A stretch of DNA of 64,000 nucleotides from Salinibacterium sp. G-O1 (lineage in GTDB: Bacteria; Actinomycetota; Actinomycetes; Actinomycetales; Microbacteriaceae). A model generated the notes under the pieces. It was not told the origin of the DNA and did not search any database. It saw only the letters and a list, made by a program, of their open reading frames with translations. Shown piece after piece: positions 26,327-34,425 of the stretch (position 1 is its first letter; every line of letters starts with the position of its first letter). Position numbers and translations under genes: made by a program. The stretch covers positions 1,054,001-1,118,000 of the forward strand of contig NZ_JASISV010000001.1 in NCBI RefSeq assembly GCF_030063305.1. Direction: 5' to 3'.

Positions 26327-27559
26327 ATGGTCGCAGGCATTCAGCACGTGGCGATGATCTCCATGCATACGTCCCCGGTCGCCCAGGCGGGCACCGGAGA
26401 TGCTGGCGGGCTCAACATTGCCGTTCTCGGTGTTGCTGCCGAGCTTGCGATTCGCGAGGTGCAGGTGGATCTCATCACCCGCGCCGAGGGAGAACCCGGC
26501 ACGAGACAGCTGTTGCCCGGCGTCACCCTGCACGAGGTTGCCGCCGGGCCTCCCGGAGTGCTCCCCAAGGGTCGGCTGCCTGAGGTCACTGACGAGTTTG
26601 GCGAGGGGGTTGCGCGACTGGCCCGCAGCGTCTCCAGACCGTGGGATCTCATGCACGCGCACTATTGGCTGAGTGGCATCGCGGTGCTGCCGGTGTCACT
26701 CGAACTGCAGCTTCCGCTGGTGCAGAGCTTTCACACGATCGGCGCAATGAAGAATGCTCTCGCAGCCCCCGGGGCAGCACAGGAGCCTGAGCAGCGTGTG
26801 CGCAGCGAGATGTTCATCGCCAATCAGGCCGATGCGATCATCGCAGCGTCATCGGCCGAAGCGACGGCGCTCATCGACCTTGCTGGCGCCCCGGCCAATC
26901 GCACGTGGATCGTGCCGCCGGGCGTCGACCTCGGCCTGTTCAGCCCCCGCCCCGACGCCGCTCGCGAGGCCATCAGGACGGCTCTCGGACTCGAGGGTGA
27001 CCGCCCGCTGGTCGTCATCGTCGGTCGGGTGCAGCCGCTGAAAGGCCACGAACTCGCGGTGCGTGCGGTCGCCGAGCTGCGCGCGATGCGCGGCTGGGCG
27101 CCCATCCTCGCCGTGGCGGGAGAGGTCACCCCAGGGGACGAAGCGTTCGTGGAGCAACTGATGCTGCTCGCGAGCGAGCTGGGCGTGGCATCCGATGTCA
27201 GATTCGTCGGTGCGGTTCATCGCGACGCCCTCGCCGACCTGCTCTCCGCTGCGGCCGTGACGATCATGCCGTCGTTCTCTGAGACCTTCGGCCTGGTGGC
27301 GTTGGAGTCAGCGGCGGCCGGAACCCCCGTGATCGCGTATCGCACCGGCGGGCTTGCCGAGTCGGTCAGCGACGGGGTCTCCGGGCTGCTGCTCGGCACC
27401 CGGGATCCACGCTACTGGGCGTCGGAGATCGCCATCCTGATCGAAGATCACGAACGCCGGGAGGCGATGGCACTCACCGCACGCGCCCACGCCGAGCGCT
27501 TCACGTGGGCGACCGCCGCCGCGAGCCTGCTGGGCATCTACTCCGAAGTGGCGCGCTGA
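26327..27559 (+). CDS. mshA: GT4 glycosyltransferase, MshA-like (mycothiol biosynthesis)
   Basis: Two-domain GT-B glycosyltransferase of 410 residues. The N-terminal MHTSPVAQAGTGDAGGLN is the donor/acceptor loop diagnostic of D-inositol-3-phosphate glycosyltransferases, which start mycothiol synthesis from UDP-GlcNAc. The C-terminal domain has VGRVQPLKGHEL and the nucleotide-sugar motif SFSETFGLVALESAAAGTPVIA. An alternative is a related sucrose-synthase-type GT4. TACAGT (26315-26320) and six bases precede ATG. No other mycothiol gene is next to it, as is usual in actinobacteria. Confidence 0.78.
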   Translation: MVAGIQHVAMISMHTSPVAQAGTGDAGGLNIAVLGVAAELAIREVQVDLITRAEGEPGTRQLLPGVTLHEVAAGPPGVLPKGRLPEVTDEFGEGVARLARSVSRPWDLMHAHYWLSGIAVLPVSLELQLPLVQSFHTIGAMKNALAAPGAAQEPEQRVRSEMFIANQADAIIAASSAEATALIDLAGAPANRTWIVPPGVDLGLFSPRPDAAREAIRTALGLEGDRPLVVIVGRVQPLKGHELAVRAVAELRAMRGWAPILAVAGEVTPGDEAFVEQLMLLASELGVASDVRFVGAVHRDALADLLSAAAVTIMPSFSETFGLVALESAAAGTPVIAYRTGGLAESVSDGVSGLLLGTRDPRYWASEIAILIEDHERREAMALTARAHAERFTWATAAASLLGIYSEVAR

Positions 27560-27656
27560 CACCGCGCACCGTAACAGTGCTTAGCAATCGGCCGACGTTC
27601 TGCCGGGCATGGCACCCTGACAGAAGTTGGGAAGAACATCACCGGGAGCTGCGGCA

Positions 27657-28988
27657 ATGACAGGGCACGACGAATCATACGAGCGAGACGGATTCGCCAC
27701 GCGCCAATTGCACTCGGGTTCGGCGCGGCGCGGCAGCTCGGTGAACCCGCGCGTCACGCCGATTTACATGACCGCCGGTTTCGTGCTCGACGACTTCGAC
27801 CAGGCCACCGAACTGTTCAGCACGGGCGACGGATACTCCTACACCCGGGTATGTAACCCCACCAACGAGGCGGTGGAGCGCGCTGTCGCAGACCTCGAGG
27901 GTGGTGCCGAGGCACTGCTCGTGGGAAGCGGGCAGGCGGCGCTCGCGGTGACCCTGCTCGGGCTGCTGGCCTCGGGAGATCATCTGGTCTCGGCATCCAG
28001 CCTGTATGAGGGCACCCGCGGCTTTCTCATCGACAACCTACCCCGCTACGGCATCGACACCGCGTTCGTGGATGACGCCAACGACCCGCTCGCGTGGGAA
28101 CGGGTCATCCAGCCCAACACGCGCGCGCTGTTCGCCGAGTCGATCCCCAATCCGAAGAACGACATCCTCGACATCGCCGCCGTCGCCTCCGTCGCTCACG
28201 CTCACGGCATCCCGCTCATCATCGACAACACCCTTGCGACGCCCTATCTGCTTCGACCGCTCGAGCATGGCGCGGATATCGTCATCCACTCGGCCAGCAA
28301 GTTTCTCGCGGGGCACGGTGCGGCCCTCGGCGGCATCGTGGTCGACAACGGCCGCTTCGACTCCGAGCGATCCGGCGCGCTCTTCCCGCACCTCGTCGAG
28401 CGGGGGAGGCTCGGTGGGCCCAGCTTCGCGGAACGAGCCGGCGGCAGCGCGCGCATCAGCTACCTGCGCGAGGTGATGGCGCTGCGGTTCGGGCCCACCC
28501 CATCGCCGTTGAACGCGTTCCTCATTGCCCAGGGCATCGAGACGCTCTCGCTGCGGGTTGAGAAGCAATCGCAGAACGCGCTCGGCGTGGCCCGATGGCT
28601 GGACGACCAGAGCGAGGTGCAGTCGGTCGACTACTCCGGACTGGAAACAAACCCGTTCCACGAGCTCGCACTGCGCTACCTTCCCGACGGCCAGGGTGCG
28701 GTGTTCTCGTTCACGCTCAAGGGTGGGCTGAACGCGGCGCGGGCGTTCGTGAATGCGCTCCAGACCGTCACCCACATGACGCACCTCGGCGACGTGCGGT
28801 CGCTCATCCTGCACCCCGCCACCACGAGCCACAATCTGCGTACCGACGACGAGCTTGAGGCGAGCGGGATCTGGCCGGGCACGCTGCGACTATCCATCGG
28901 GATCGAGGATCTGGCCGACCTCATCCGGGATCTTGATCGTGGGCTGGCCGCGGTGCGCGCAACGAGCGATGAGGCAGTGATGTCATGA
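27657..28988 (+). CDS. second O-acetylhomoserine aminocarboxypropyltransferase-like enzyme
   Basis: PLP enzyme of 443 residues related to MetY (8773-10092): FATRQLHSG at the N-terminus, PLP Lys215 in HSASKFLAGHG, and HPATTSHNLRTDDEL near the C-terminus. It differs in having a CNPTNEAVERAV cofactor-side segment and FAERAGGSARISYLREV in place of the MetY sequence. It should add a thiol (sulfide or methanethiol) to O-acetylhomoserine. ATG 27657 follows GGGAG. The gene overlaps the monooxygenase gene by four bases (ATGA), so the two products probably work together. Confidence 0.85.
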   Translation: MTGHDESYERDGFATRQLHSGSARRGSSVNPRVTPIYMTAGFVLDDFDQATELFSTGDGYSYTRVCNPTNEAVERAVADLEGGAEALLVGSGQAALAVTLLGLLASGDHLVSASSLYEGTRGFLIDNLPRYGIDTAFVDDANDPLAWERVIQPNTRALFAESIPNPKNDILDIAAVASVAHAHGIPLIIDNTLATPYLLRPLEHGADIVIHSASKFLAGHGAALGGIVVDNGRFDSERSGALFPHLVERGRLGGPSFAERAGGSARISYLREVMALRFGPTPSPLNAFLIAQGIETLSLRVEKQSQNALGVARWLDDQSEVQSVDYSGLETNPFHELALRYLPDGQGAVFSFTLKGGLNAARAFVNALQTVTHMTHLGDVRSLILHPATTSHNLRTDDELEASGIWPGTLRLSIGIEDLADLIRDLDRGLAAVRATSDEAVMS

Positions 28989-30301
28989 CAAAGCAACAGC
29001 ACCTCGGATGGTTCCTCGCCCGTGGATTCGGGCCACAGGGGTGGGGCCATCCCTACCTCGAATGGAACTACCGGTGGACAGACCCTGCGCTGTACCAGCA
29101 GGCCGCCCGCGAACTCGAGCAGGGCGGCTTCGACCTGCTGATCATCGAGGATGCGCTGTCGCTCGGCAACGCCTCCACGATCGATCTGCGTGTTCGCCAG
29201 GCCTTCGGTGGGCCGAAGCTCGACCCACTGCTGCTGGCGCCGTACCTGTTCGCGGCGACCTCGAACCTCGGCGTCGCGCCCACGGTCAACCCCGCGGCGT
29301 ACCACCCGTACACCGCGGCGCGACAGTTCGCCAGCCTGCAGCACCTCAGCGGGCACCGGCTCGGCCTCAACGTGGTCACCGACACCGGCAGCGCACGCCA
29401 CTTCGGCACAGAGCAGCTCGGGCACGATGCCGCCTACGACCGCGCTGAAGAATGGCTCGGCGGCATCCGTGACCTGTGGCGCAGCTGGCCGGAGGGATCA
29501 CTGATCGCCGATCCCGCGAAGGGTCGATATGCCGACGGCTCGCTGCTCGACCCCGTGCAGCACCGCGGCGACTATTTCAGCTTCGACGGGCCCCTCAACA
29601 ACATCCCGTTCACCGACGGTGAACCGCTCATCATCTCCCCGGGAGGCTCGGGACGCGGGCTGGGATTCGCCGGAGCCAACTCCGACGTGCAGCTCGCCCT
29701 GGCGCCGCTCGACTCGGCCAGCATCCGCGACTATCGGGCGCGCATCCATGAGGCGGCCCGGCAGAAAGGGCGGGACCCGGCCGACGTGACGATCCTGTTC
29801 GCCGTACAACCTGTGCTGGTGTCCAGCGCCGAGGAGGCCGACCGGCTGGTGGCGGCATCCGCGAACCCGGATGACGCGGCGATCCGCTACGTCGCCGAGC
29901 GCCAGTCGAGCGACCTCGAGACAGACCTCACCACGCTCGACTTCGACGCACCGCTCGACCTTTCCGTCTTCGGAGACCACGTCTCGCAGGGCAGCATCAA
30001 GCGCCTGCTGGGCGGGTACGACCCGGCGACCACCCCGTTGCGGGCGATGCTCGCCAAGCAGGCGCGGCTGGGCCGCATCAACGACCGCAGCGGGTTTGTG
30101 GGCACGGCCGAAGAGTTCGCCGACCTCATCGAAGACCTGGGGGAGTCGGCCGACAACGACGGCATCCTGCTGTGGGGCGACCTGCACCCCGTGACAGTGC
30201 ACCGGATGCTCGACGAGCTGGTTCCGATTCTGCGTCGCCGCGGCATCCTCCGTACCGAGTTCGGCGGCGGAGGGCTTCGCGGCAACCTGAGCGACTTCTG
30301 A
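28985..30301 (+). CDS. NtaA/DmoA/SnaA-type FMN-dependent monooxygenase
   Basis: Luciferase-like monooxygenase of 438 residues of the group that includes nitrilotriacetate, dibenzothiophene-sulfone and dimethyl-sulfide monooxygenases. The N-terminal TDPALYQQAARELEQGGFD and FDLLIIEDAL, the HPYTAARQFASLQHLSGHRLGLN segment and late GTAEEFADLIED fit the family. It needs reduced FMN from a separate reductase, not seen next door. Placed in one operon with a MetY-like enzyme, it could release methanethiol, sulfite or sulfide from an organosulfur compound; this is inference. Start ATG overlaps the preceding stop. Confidence 0.85.
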   Translation: MTKQQHLGWFLARGFGPQGWGHPYLEWNYRWTDPALYQQAARELEQGGFDLLIIEDALSLGNASTIDLRVRQAFGGPKLDPLLLAPYLFAATSNLGVAPTVNPAAYHPYTAARQFASLQHLSGHRLGLNVVTDTGSARHFGTEQLGHDAAYDRAEEWLGGIRDLWRSWPEGSLIADPAKGRYADGSLLDPVQHRGDYFSFDGPLNNIPFTDGEPLIISPGGSGRGLGFAGANSDVQLALAPLDSASIRDYRARIHEAARQKGRDPADVTILFAVQPVLVSSAEEADRLVAASANPDDAAIRYVAERQSSDLETDLTTLDFDAPLDLSVFGDHVSQGSIKRLLGGYDPATTPLRAMLAKQARLGRINDRSGFVGTAEEFADLIEDLGESADNDGILLWGDLHPVTVHRMLDELVPILRRRGILRTEFGGGGLRGNLSDF

Positions 30302-30340
30302 CCTCAGCGCGCGGGCCGGGCGCCGACCGCGCCCGTTTGG

Positions 30341-30393
30341 CGCGTCCGCGCACGGGCGCACACGCGCGCACGTGACAAGCGGGCGCGGACGCG
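30341..30393. terminator. long GC stem between convergent genes
   Basis: CGCGTCCGCGC (30341-30351) and GCGCGGACGCG (30383-30393) are perfect eleven-base arms around a 31-base GC-rich loop, placed between the 3' ends of the monooxygenase and flavoprotein genes. There is no T tract on either side, so intrinsic termination is doubtful; it may stall polymerase in both directions. Confidence 0.45.
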
Positions 30394-30404
30394 AGCCGCA
30401 GCGC

Positions 30405-31832
30405 TCAGGCGCCCGGTCGGCCGTAGGTCTCGAGCAGCCGCAACCAGATCTCGTTCATCGTGGGGTAGGCGGGCACCGCGTGCCACAGCCGATCGATGGG
30501 CACCTCGCCGACGATCGCGACGGTCGCGGCCTGCAGCATCTCGCTGACGTCCTGACCGACGAAGGTCACGCCGAGCAGCACCTTACGCTTCTCGTCGACG
30601 ACCATGCGTGCCGTGCCCGTGTAGCCATCGGCCTGAACGCTCGCGCCGGCGACGTGGCCCAGTTCGTAGTCGACGACCCTGATCTCGTAACCGGCATCAC
30701 GTGCGGCCTTAGAGGTCAGTCCCACGGAGGCGACCTCGGGCTCGCTGAATGTGACCTGCGGCACGGCCTCGTGATCGGCGGTGGCCACGTGGGCGCCCCA
30801 CGGCGCGTCATCCACGTCGTTGCCGAGCGCTCTGGCGACGATGACGTCGCCGACGGCGCGGGCCTGGTATTTGCCCTGGTGCGTCAGCAGCGCACGGTGG
30901 TTCACGTCTCCGGCGGCGTACAGCCAGTCGCTGCCCCTGGCCTTCATCGTGTCATCCACGTCGATCCAGTCGCCGGGGGTGAGTCCGACAACCTCCAGGC
31001 CGATATCGGATGTCCGTGGCACCCTGCCCGTCGAGACGAGCAGCTTCTCGGCCTGCAGTACCTCGCCGTCGATCGTGATCGCGAAGCCGTCCGCTGTCGC
31101 CTCCACCTTCGTGGGTGACGCTATGCGGATGTCGACTCCGAGCTCGGTGAGGCTCGCCGCGACCAGCTCGCCTGCGAAGTCCTCCTGGCCCTGCAGCAGC
31201 CCACTTCGGCTGAGGAGGGTGACCTTCGTGCCGAAGCTGACATACGCGGTCGCCATCTCAACGCCGACGACTCCACCCCCGATGATGGCGAGGCTCGCCG
31301 GGGCCGTCTGGGCGCTCGTCGCGTCGCGCGGGGTCCAGGGCTGGGCATCCTTGAGGCCGTCGATGTCGGGCAACATGGGGTCTGAGCCGGTGCAGACGAC
31401 GACAGCGTGGGTGGCGCTGAGCACGGTCCTGGCTCCGTCGCTCGCGGTGACGGTGACCTCTTTGACGCCACTGAGCCGGCCGTGGCCGCGCACCAGGGCG
31501 ATGCCAGCGCTGTCGAGCCAGTCCACCTGGCTCTGGTCGTCCCAGTCGTGAGTGAAGCTGTTCCTGCGGGCCAGCACGGCCGCCACATCCAGCTCGCCGC
31601 TCACCGCCTGCTTCGCGCCACCCACCCGTTTCGCAGCCCTGAGCGCCATGCCGCTGCGGATCAGCGTCTTCGACGGCATGCACGCCCAGTATGAGCAGTC
31701 GCCCCCGACGAGTTCACTTTCGACGACGACAGCGGTGAACCCGCCCTGCACGATTCGGTCGGCTACGTTCTCGGCAACCGCGCCTGCGCCGATGACAATT
31801 ACGTCGAAGTGGGTTTGGGGGGATGCGTTCAC
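30405..31832 (-). CDS. class I pyridine-nucleotide-disulfide oxidoreductase (flavoprotein)
   Basis: FAD/NAD(P) enzyme of 475 residues in the lipoamide dehydrogenase / mercuric reductase / glutathione reductase group. The FAD motif is VIGAGAVAENVA, the redox disulfide CSYWACMPSK has CX4C spacing, and the second nucleotide motif is IGGGVVGVEMA. The C-terminal dimer-interface His lies in WHAVPAYPTMNEIW, replacing the usual HAHPTxxE. This actinobacterial subgroup has no firm substrate; disulfide or quinone reduction is possible. GTG 31832 has CAGGAG upstream. It follows the crotonase gene on the same strand. Confidence 0.82.
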   Translation of the reverse strand: MNASPQTHFDVIVIGAGAVAENVADRIVQGGFTAVVVESELVGGDCSYWACMPSKTLIRSGMALRAAKRVGGAKQAVSGELDVAAVLARRNSFTHDWDDQSQVDWLDSAGIALVRGHGRLSGVKEVTVTASDGARTVLSATHAVVVCTGSDPMLPDIDGLKDAQPWTPRDATSAQTAPASLAIIGGGVVGVEMATAYVSFGTKVTLLSRSGLLQGQEDFAGELVAASLTELGVDIRIASPTKVEATADGFAITIDGEVLQAEKLLVSTGRVPRTSDIGLEVVGLTPGDWIDVDDTMKARGSDWLYAAGDVNHRALLTHQGKYQARAVGDVIVARALGNDVDDAPWGAHVATADHEAVPQVTFSEPEVASVGLTSKAARDAGYEIRVVDYELGHVAGASVQADGYTGTARMVVDEKRKVLLGVTFVGQDVSEMLQAATVAIVGEVPIDRLWHAVPAYPTMNEIWLRLLETYGRPGA

Positions 31833-31870
31833 GATCAGCTCCTGGTGAGAGTGGGTGGTTGAGATTGCGG

Positions 31871-32680
31871 TTAGCGACCGATGAAATTCGCGGGCTGCCG
31901 GGTGATGAACGACTCCATGCCGATGCGGGCATCCTCCGTCTGAACCAGACGCACCAGTTCGGGCTGCAGCGCGGCTTCGGCAGCGGCATCCCCCTGCCTG
32001 ACCGCGATGCGCGCATTCGCCAGGGCAGCCTGAACAGCGAGCGGGGCCTGCGCGGCGATGCGGCCAGCGATCTCCAGCCCGCGCGCGTACTGCTCACCGT
32101 GCGGCACCACCTCCTGCACCAGCCCGATGCGATGCGCTTCGGCGATCGGGAACGTGTCGCCAGTGAGCACCCATCGCATGGCATTGCCCCAACCAACTGC
32201 CCGGGGAAACCGGATGGTGGCGCCACCGAAGGGCAGGATCCCGCGGCCGACCTCGATCTGCCCAAACACTGTGCTGTCTGCGGCAACCACGACGTCGCTC
32301 GCGAGCATCAGCTCAATGCCGAGGGTCAGGCATGTGCCCTGCACCGCAATGACGACGGGTTTCGTGAGCTGCTCGCCGGAGACCTGCCACGGGTTGATCC
32401 CACCCTCGGGAACACTGTCGAGGCCATTCGCGTCGATGCGCGGGCCGACGTCGGCGAGGTCGAGTCCTCCGGTGAAGTGGTCGCCGTGCGCAAAAACAAA
32501 GCCGACCCGCAGCTCGGGGTCGCGCTCGAGCACTCCGTATGCGAGCGACAACTCCTGGAGCATCTGCAGATCGGCCGCGTTGCGCTTGTCTATCCGGTTG
32601 AGACCGATGAGTAGGATGTGGCCCTCACGCTCGACGGTTATGCGGGGCGTTGCAGTTGTCTCGTCATCGTTGGCGGTCAT
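31871..32680 (-). CDS. enoyl-CoA hydratase/isomerase family protein (crotonase fold)
   Basis: Crotonase-superfamily protein of 269 residues. The oxyanion-hole segments are FAHGDHFTGGLDLADV and VQGTCLTLGIELMLASD; the second has CLTLG where many hydratases have CxGGG. The acidic residue at EVGRGILPFGGATIRFP lies at a catalytic-Glu position. Reaction type (hydratase, isomerase or hydrolase) cannot be settled. TAGTGT and six bases precede ATG 32680, giving a probable leaderless start. Confidence 0.83.
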   Translation of the reverse strand: MTANDDETTATPRITVEREGHILLIGLNRIDKRNAADLQMLQELSLAYGVLERDPELRVGFVFAHGDHFTGGLDLADVGPRIDANGLDSVPEGGINPWQVSGEQLTKPVVIAVQGTCLTLGIELMLASDVVVAADSTVFGQIEVGRGILPFGGATIRFPRAVGWGNAMRWVLTGDTFPIAEAHRIGLVQEVVPHGEQYARGLEIAGRIAAQAPLAVQAALANARIAVRQGDAAAEAALQPELVRLVQTEDARIGMESFITRQPANFIGR

Positions 32681-32727
32681 GCTTCCACACTACGGGCCGC
32701 CCGGTGGGCGCCGGAAGGACGGCCGGT

Positions 32728-33552
32728 TTAGGCCGCCGAGTTGAGGGCGCCGATGATCCTGAGGATCGTGGGCATGTCGTCAGCCGACTCAGCGATGGAT
32801 GCCGGTGCGAATTCGGTCACGCCGGCGCCCGCAAGCGGGTAGCGCTCCAGCAGCCCCTTCACCGTCTCGACAAGCGTCGTTGCCGTCACACCGAATGGCT
32901 GAGGAGAGCCGAGGCCGGTGAAGTCGGCAGAGTCGATGACGTCGAGGTCGATGTGAATGTAGACGGATGTCGCGCCCGTCGCCTCGACCGCGGCAATCAG
33001 CGTCTCGGCGCTCACGCTGCCGGCCTCGACGCACCTGATGTTCTTCTCTTCGACGAAGGCGTCCTCTCCCGGGTCGAAGGAGCGCGCCCCCGCCAACACC
33101 ACGCGGGACGGCTGCAGGGTGGCGCTTGGCACGAGCTGCTCGGGCCCCTCGCCCATGAGCGTGCGCAGCACCATGCCGGTGAACGCCCCGGACGTGCTCG
33201 ACTGCGGCGTGTTCAGGTCGGGATGCGCGTCGAACCAGACGACCGCGACATCCGGTTTCTGGAGGGCATGGCTGATGGCGGCGAGCTCGACTCCGCAGTC
33301 TCCACCGATCGTGATTGCGGTGCCGTCGGCTTCTCGCAGGGAGTGCGCGAGGCGATCCCGCACCATCATGATCGAACTCAACCGGTGAACGCCCGTGCCC
33401 TGGGCATCTCCGGCTTCGAGGGGAATGTCGACAACCACGGTTGATGACGATGGCAGGTCGCCCCTGATTGCCTCGGCACCATCGACCAAACGCATGGCGC
33501 GAGACGAACCGGAACCCTGCCACTGGGGCACTACGACGAAAGTGGCTGGCAT
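32728..33552 (-). CDS. arginase/agmatinase-family protein with atypical metal site
   Basis: Ureohydrolase-fold protein of 274 residues. Metal-site motifs are GGDCGVE (Cys86 where arginases have the His of GGDHS), WFDAHPDLNTP (Asp108, His110, Asp112) and HIDLDVID. Replacement of the first His ligand by Cys suggests altered metal binding or a different substrate, as in several arginase-family proteins of unknown role. TAAGGT and six bases precede ATG 33552, so it is likely leaderless. Confidence 0.82.
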   Translation of the reverse strand: MPATFVVVPQWQGSGSSRAMRLVDGAEAIRGDLPSSSTVVVDIPLEAGDAQGTGVHRLSSIMMVRDRLAHSLREADGTAITIGGDCGVELAAISHALQKPDVAVVWFDAHPDLNTPQSSTSGAFTGMVLRTLMGEGPEQLVPSATLQPSRVVLAGARSFDPGEDAFVEEKNIRCVEAGSVSAETLIAAVEATGATSVYIHIDLDVIDSADFTGLGSPQPFGVTATTLVETVKGLLERYPLAGAGVTEFAPASIAESADDMPTILRIIGALNSAA

Positions 33553-33601
33553 GCGAGAACCTTATCGCGTGGCCCGCGCGAGGTTTGGCTCCGTGGCATG
33601 C

Positions 33602-33632
33602 GAAAGGGCGGCCGACCGAGGTCGACCGCCCT
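33602..33632 (-). terminator. hairpin after pspA
   Basis: AGGGCGG (33605-33611) pairs with CCGCCCT (33626-33632) and an inner CGAC/GTCG stem adds four pairs after one mismatch. On the minus strand it runs into TTTCG. It lies ten bases past the pspA stop codon. Confidence 0.6.
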
Positions 33633-33642
33633 GACGTTTCTA

Positions 33643-34380
33643 CTACTGGCCGATGGCCTGCGGTGCAGCCCCGCCAGCCTTCAGCGCGGCGAGACGTGCG
33701 TCTACCTCGGCCTGCTCGCTGATGTCTTCCAGACCCTCGAACTGAGCATCGAGGCTGGATGCTGCGAGCTCCTGCTGACCGGCGACCTTGGCCTCTTCGC
33801 GGCGGATCTTGTCTTCGAATCGACCGAGCTCGCTGGTGGGATCCAGCAGGTCGATCGACTTGATCGCGTCGAGCACCTGACCCTGGGCCTCCGCGGTCTT
33901 GGAGCGGGCCACCAGCTCGTCGCGCTTGGCAATGAGCTGCGACAGCTTGACGTGCATGCCGTCTAGCCCCTTTTTCAGGGCGTCGACCGTCGTCGTCTGC
34001 GACGCGATAGTCGGTTCTGCGCCACGTGCCTCGTTCTCAGAGGAGACCTGGCGCTGCAGCGCGATCTTCGCAAGGTTGTCGAACTTGTCGGCATCGCCGG
34101 TGTTGCCTGCCGTGCGCAGCTCGTCGGCCTTGTTGCTGGCAGCGAGCGCCTTGCGGCCCCAATCGGCGGCGTTGGCGACATCCTCCGCGTGGTCCTGCTC
34201 CATGAGGCGCAGGTTTCCGATGGTCTGCGCCACCGCGCTTTCGGCCTCGGCGATGCTGTTGGTGAAGTCACGCACGAGCTGGTCGAGCATGAGCTGAGGA
34301 TCTTCGGCCTGGTCGATCAGGTTGTTGACGTTGGCTTTCAGGAGCTGGGAGATGCGCCCGAGAATTGTCTGCTTTGCCAT
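33643..34380 (-). CDS. pspA: PspA/IM30-family membrane-remodelling protein
   Basis: Cytoplasmic, almost wholly helical protein of 245 residues belonging to the PspA/IM30/Vipp1 (ESCRT-III-like) family, which binds stressed membranes. The N-terminal amphipathic start KQTILGRISQLLKANVNNLID and the following QLVRDFTNSIAEAESAVAQ are typical. A long coiled coil runs to about 220, ending with a short Ala/Gly tail. ATG 34386 is possible, but AAAGG is too close to it and correctly spaced for ATG 34380. It is encoded 45 bases after the TPM-domain gene, probably in one operon. Confidence 0.9.
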   Translation of the reverse strand: MAKQTILGRISQLLKANVNNLIDQAEDPQLMLDQLVRDFTNSIAEAESAVAQTIGNLRLMEQDHAEDVANAADWGRKALAASNKADELRTAGNTGDADKFDNLAKIALQRQVSSENEARGAEPTIASQTTTVDALKKGLDGMHVKLSQLIAKRDELVARSKTAEAQGQVLDAIKSIDLLDPTSELGRFEDKIRREEAKVAGQQELAASSLDAQFEGLEDISEQAEVDARLAALKAGGAAPQAIGQ

Positions 34381-34425
34381 GAACATGTGCCTTTCGTGGG
34401 GTGGAGTGGATGTGCGAAAGCCTGC

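Noticed and set aside
27560-27656. TTCTG...CAGAA inverted element before the second MetY-like gene
   Set aside because: The arms are only five bases with offset inner matches, too weak to call an operator.
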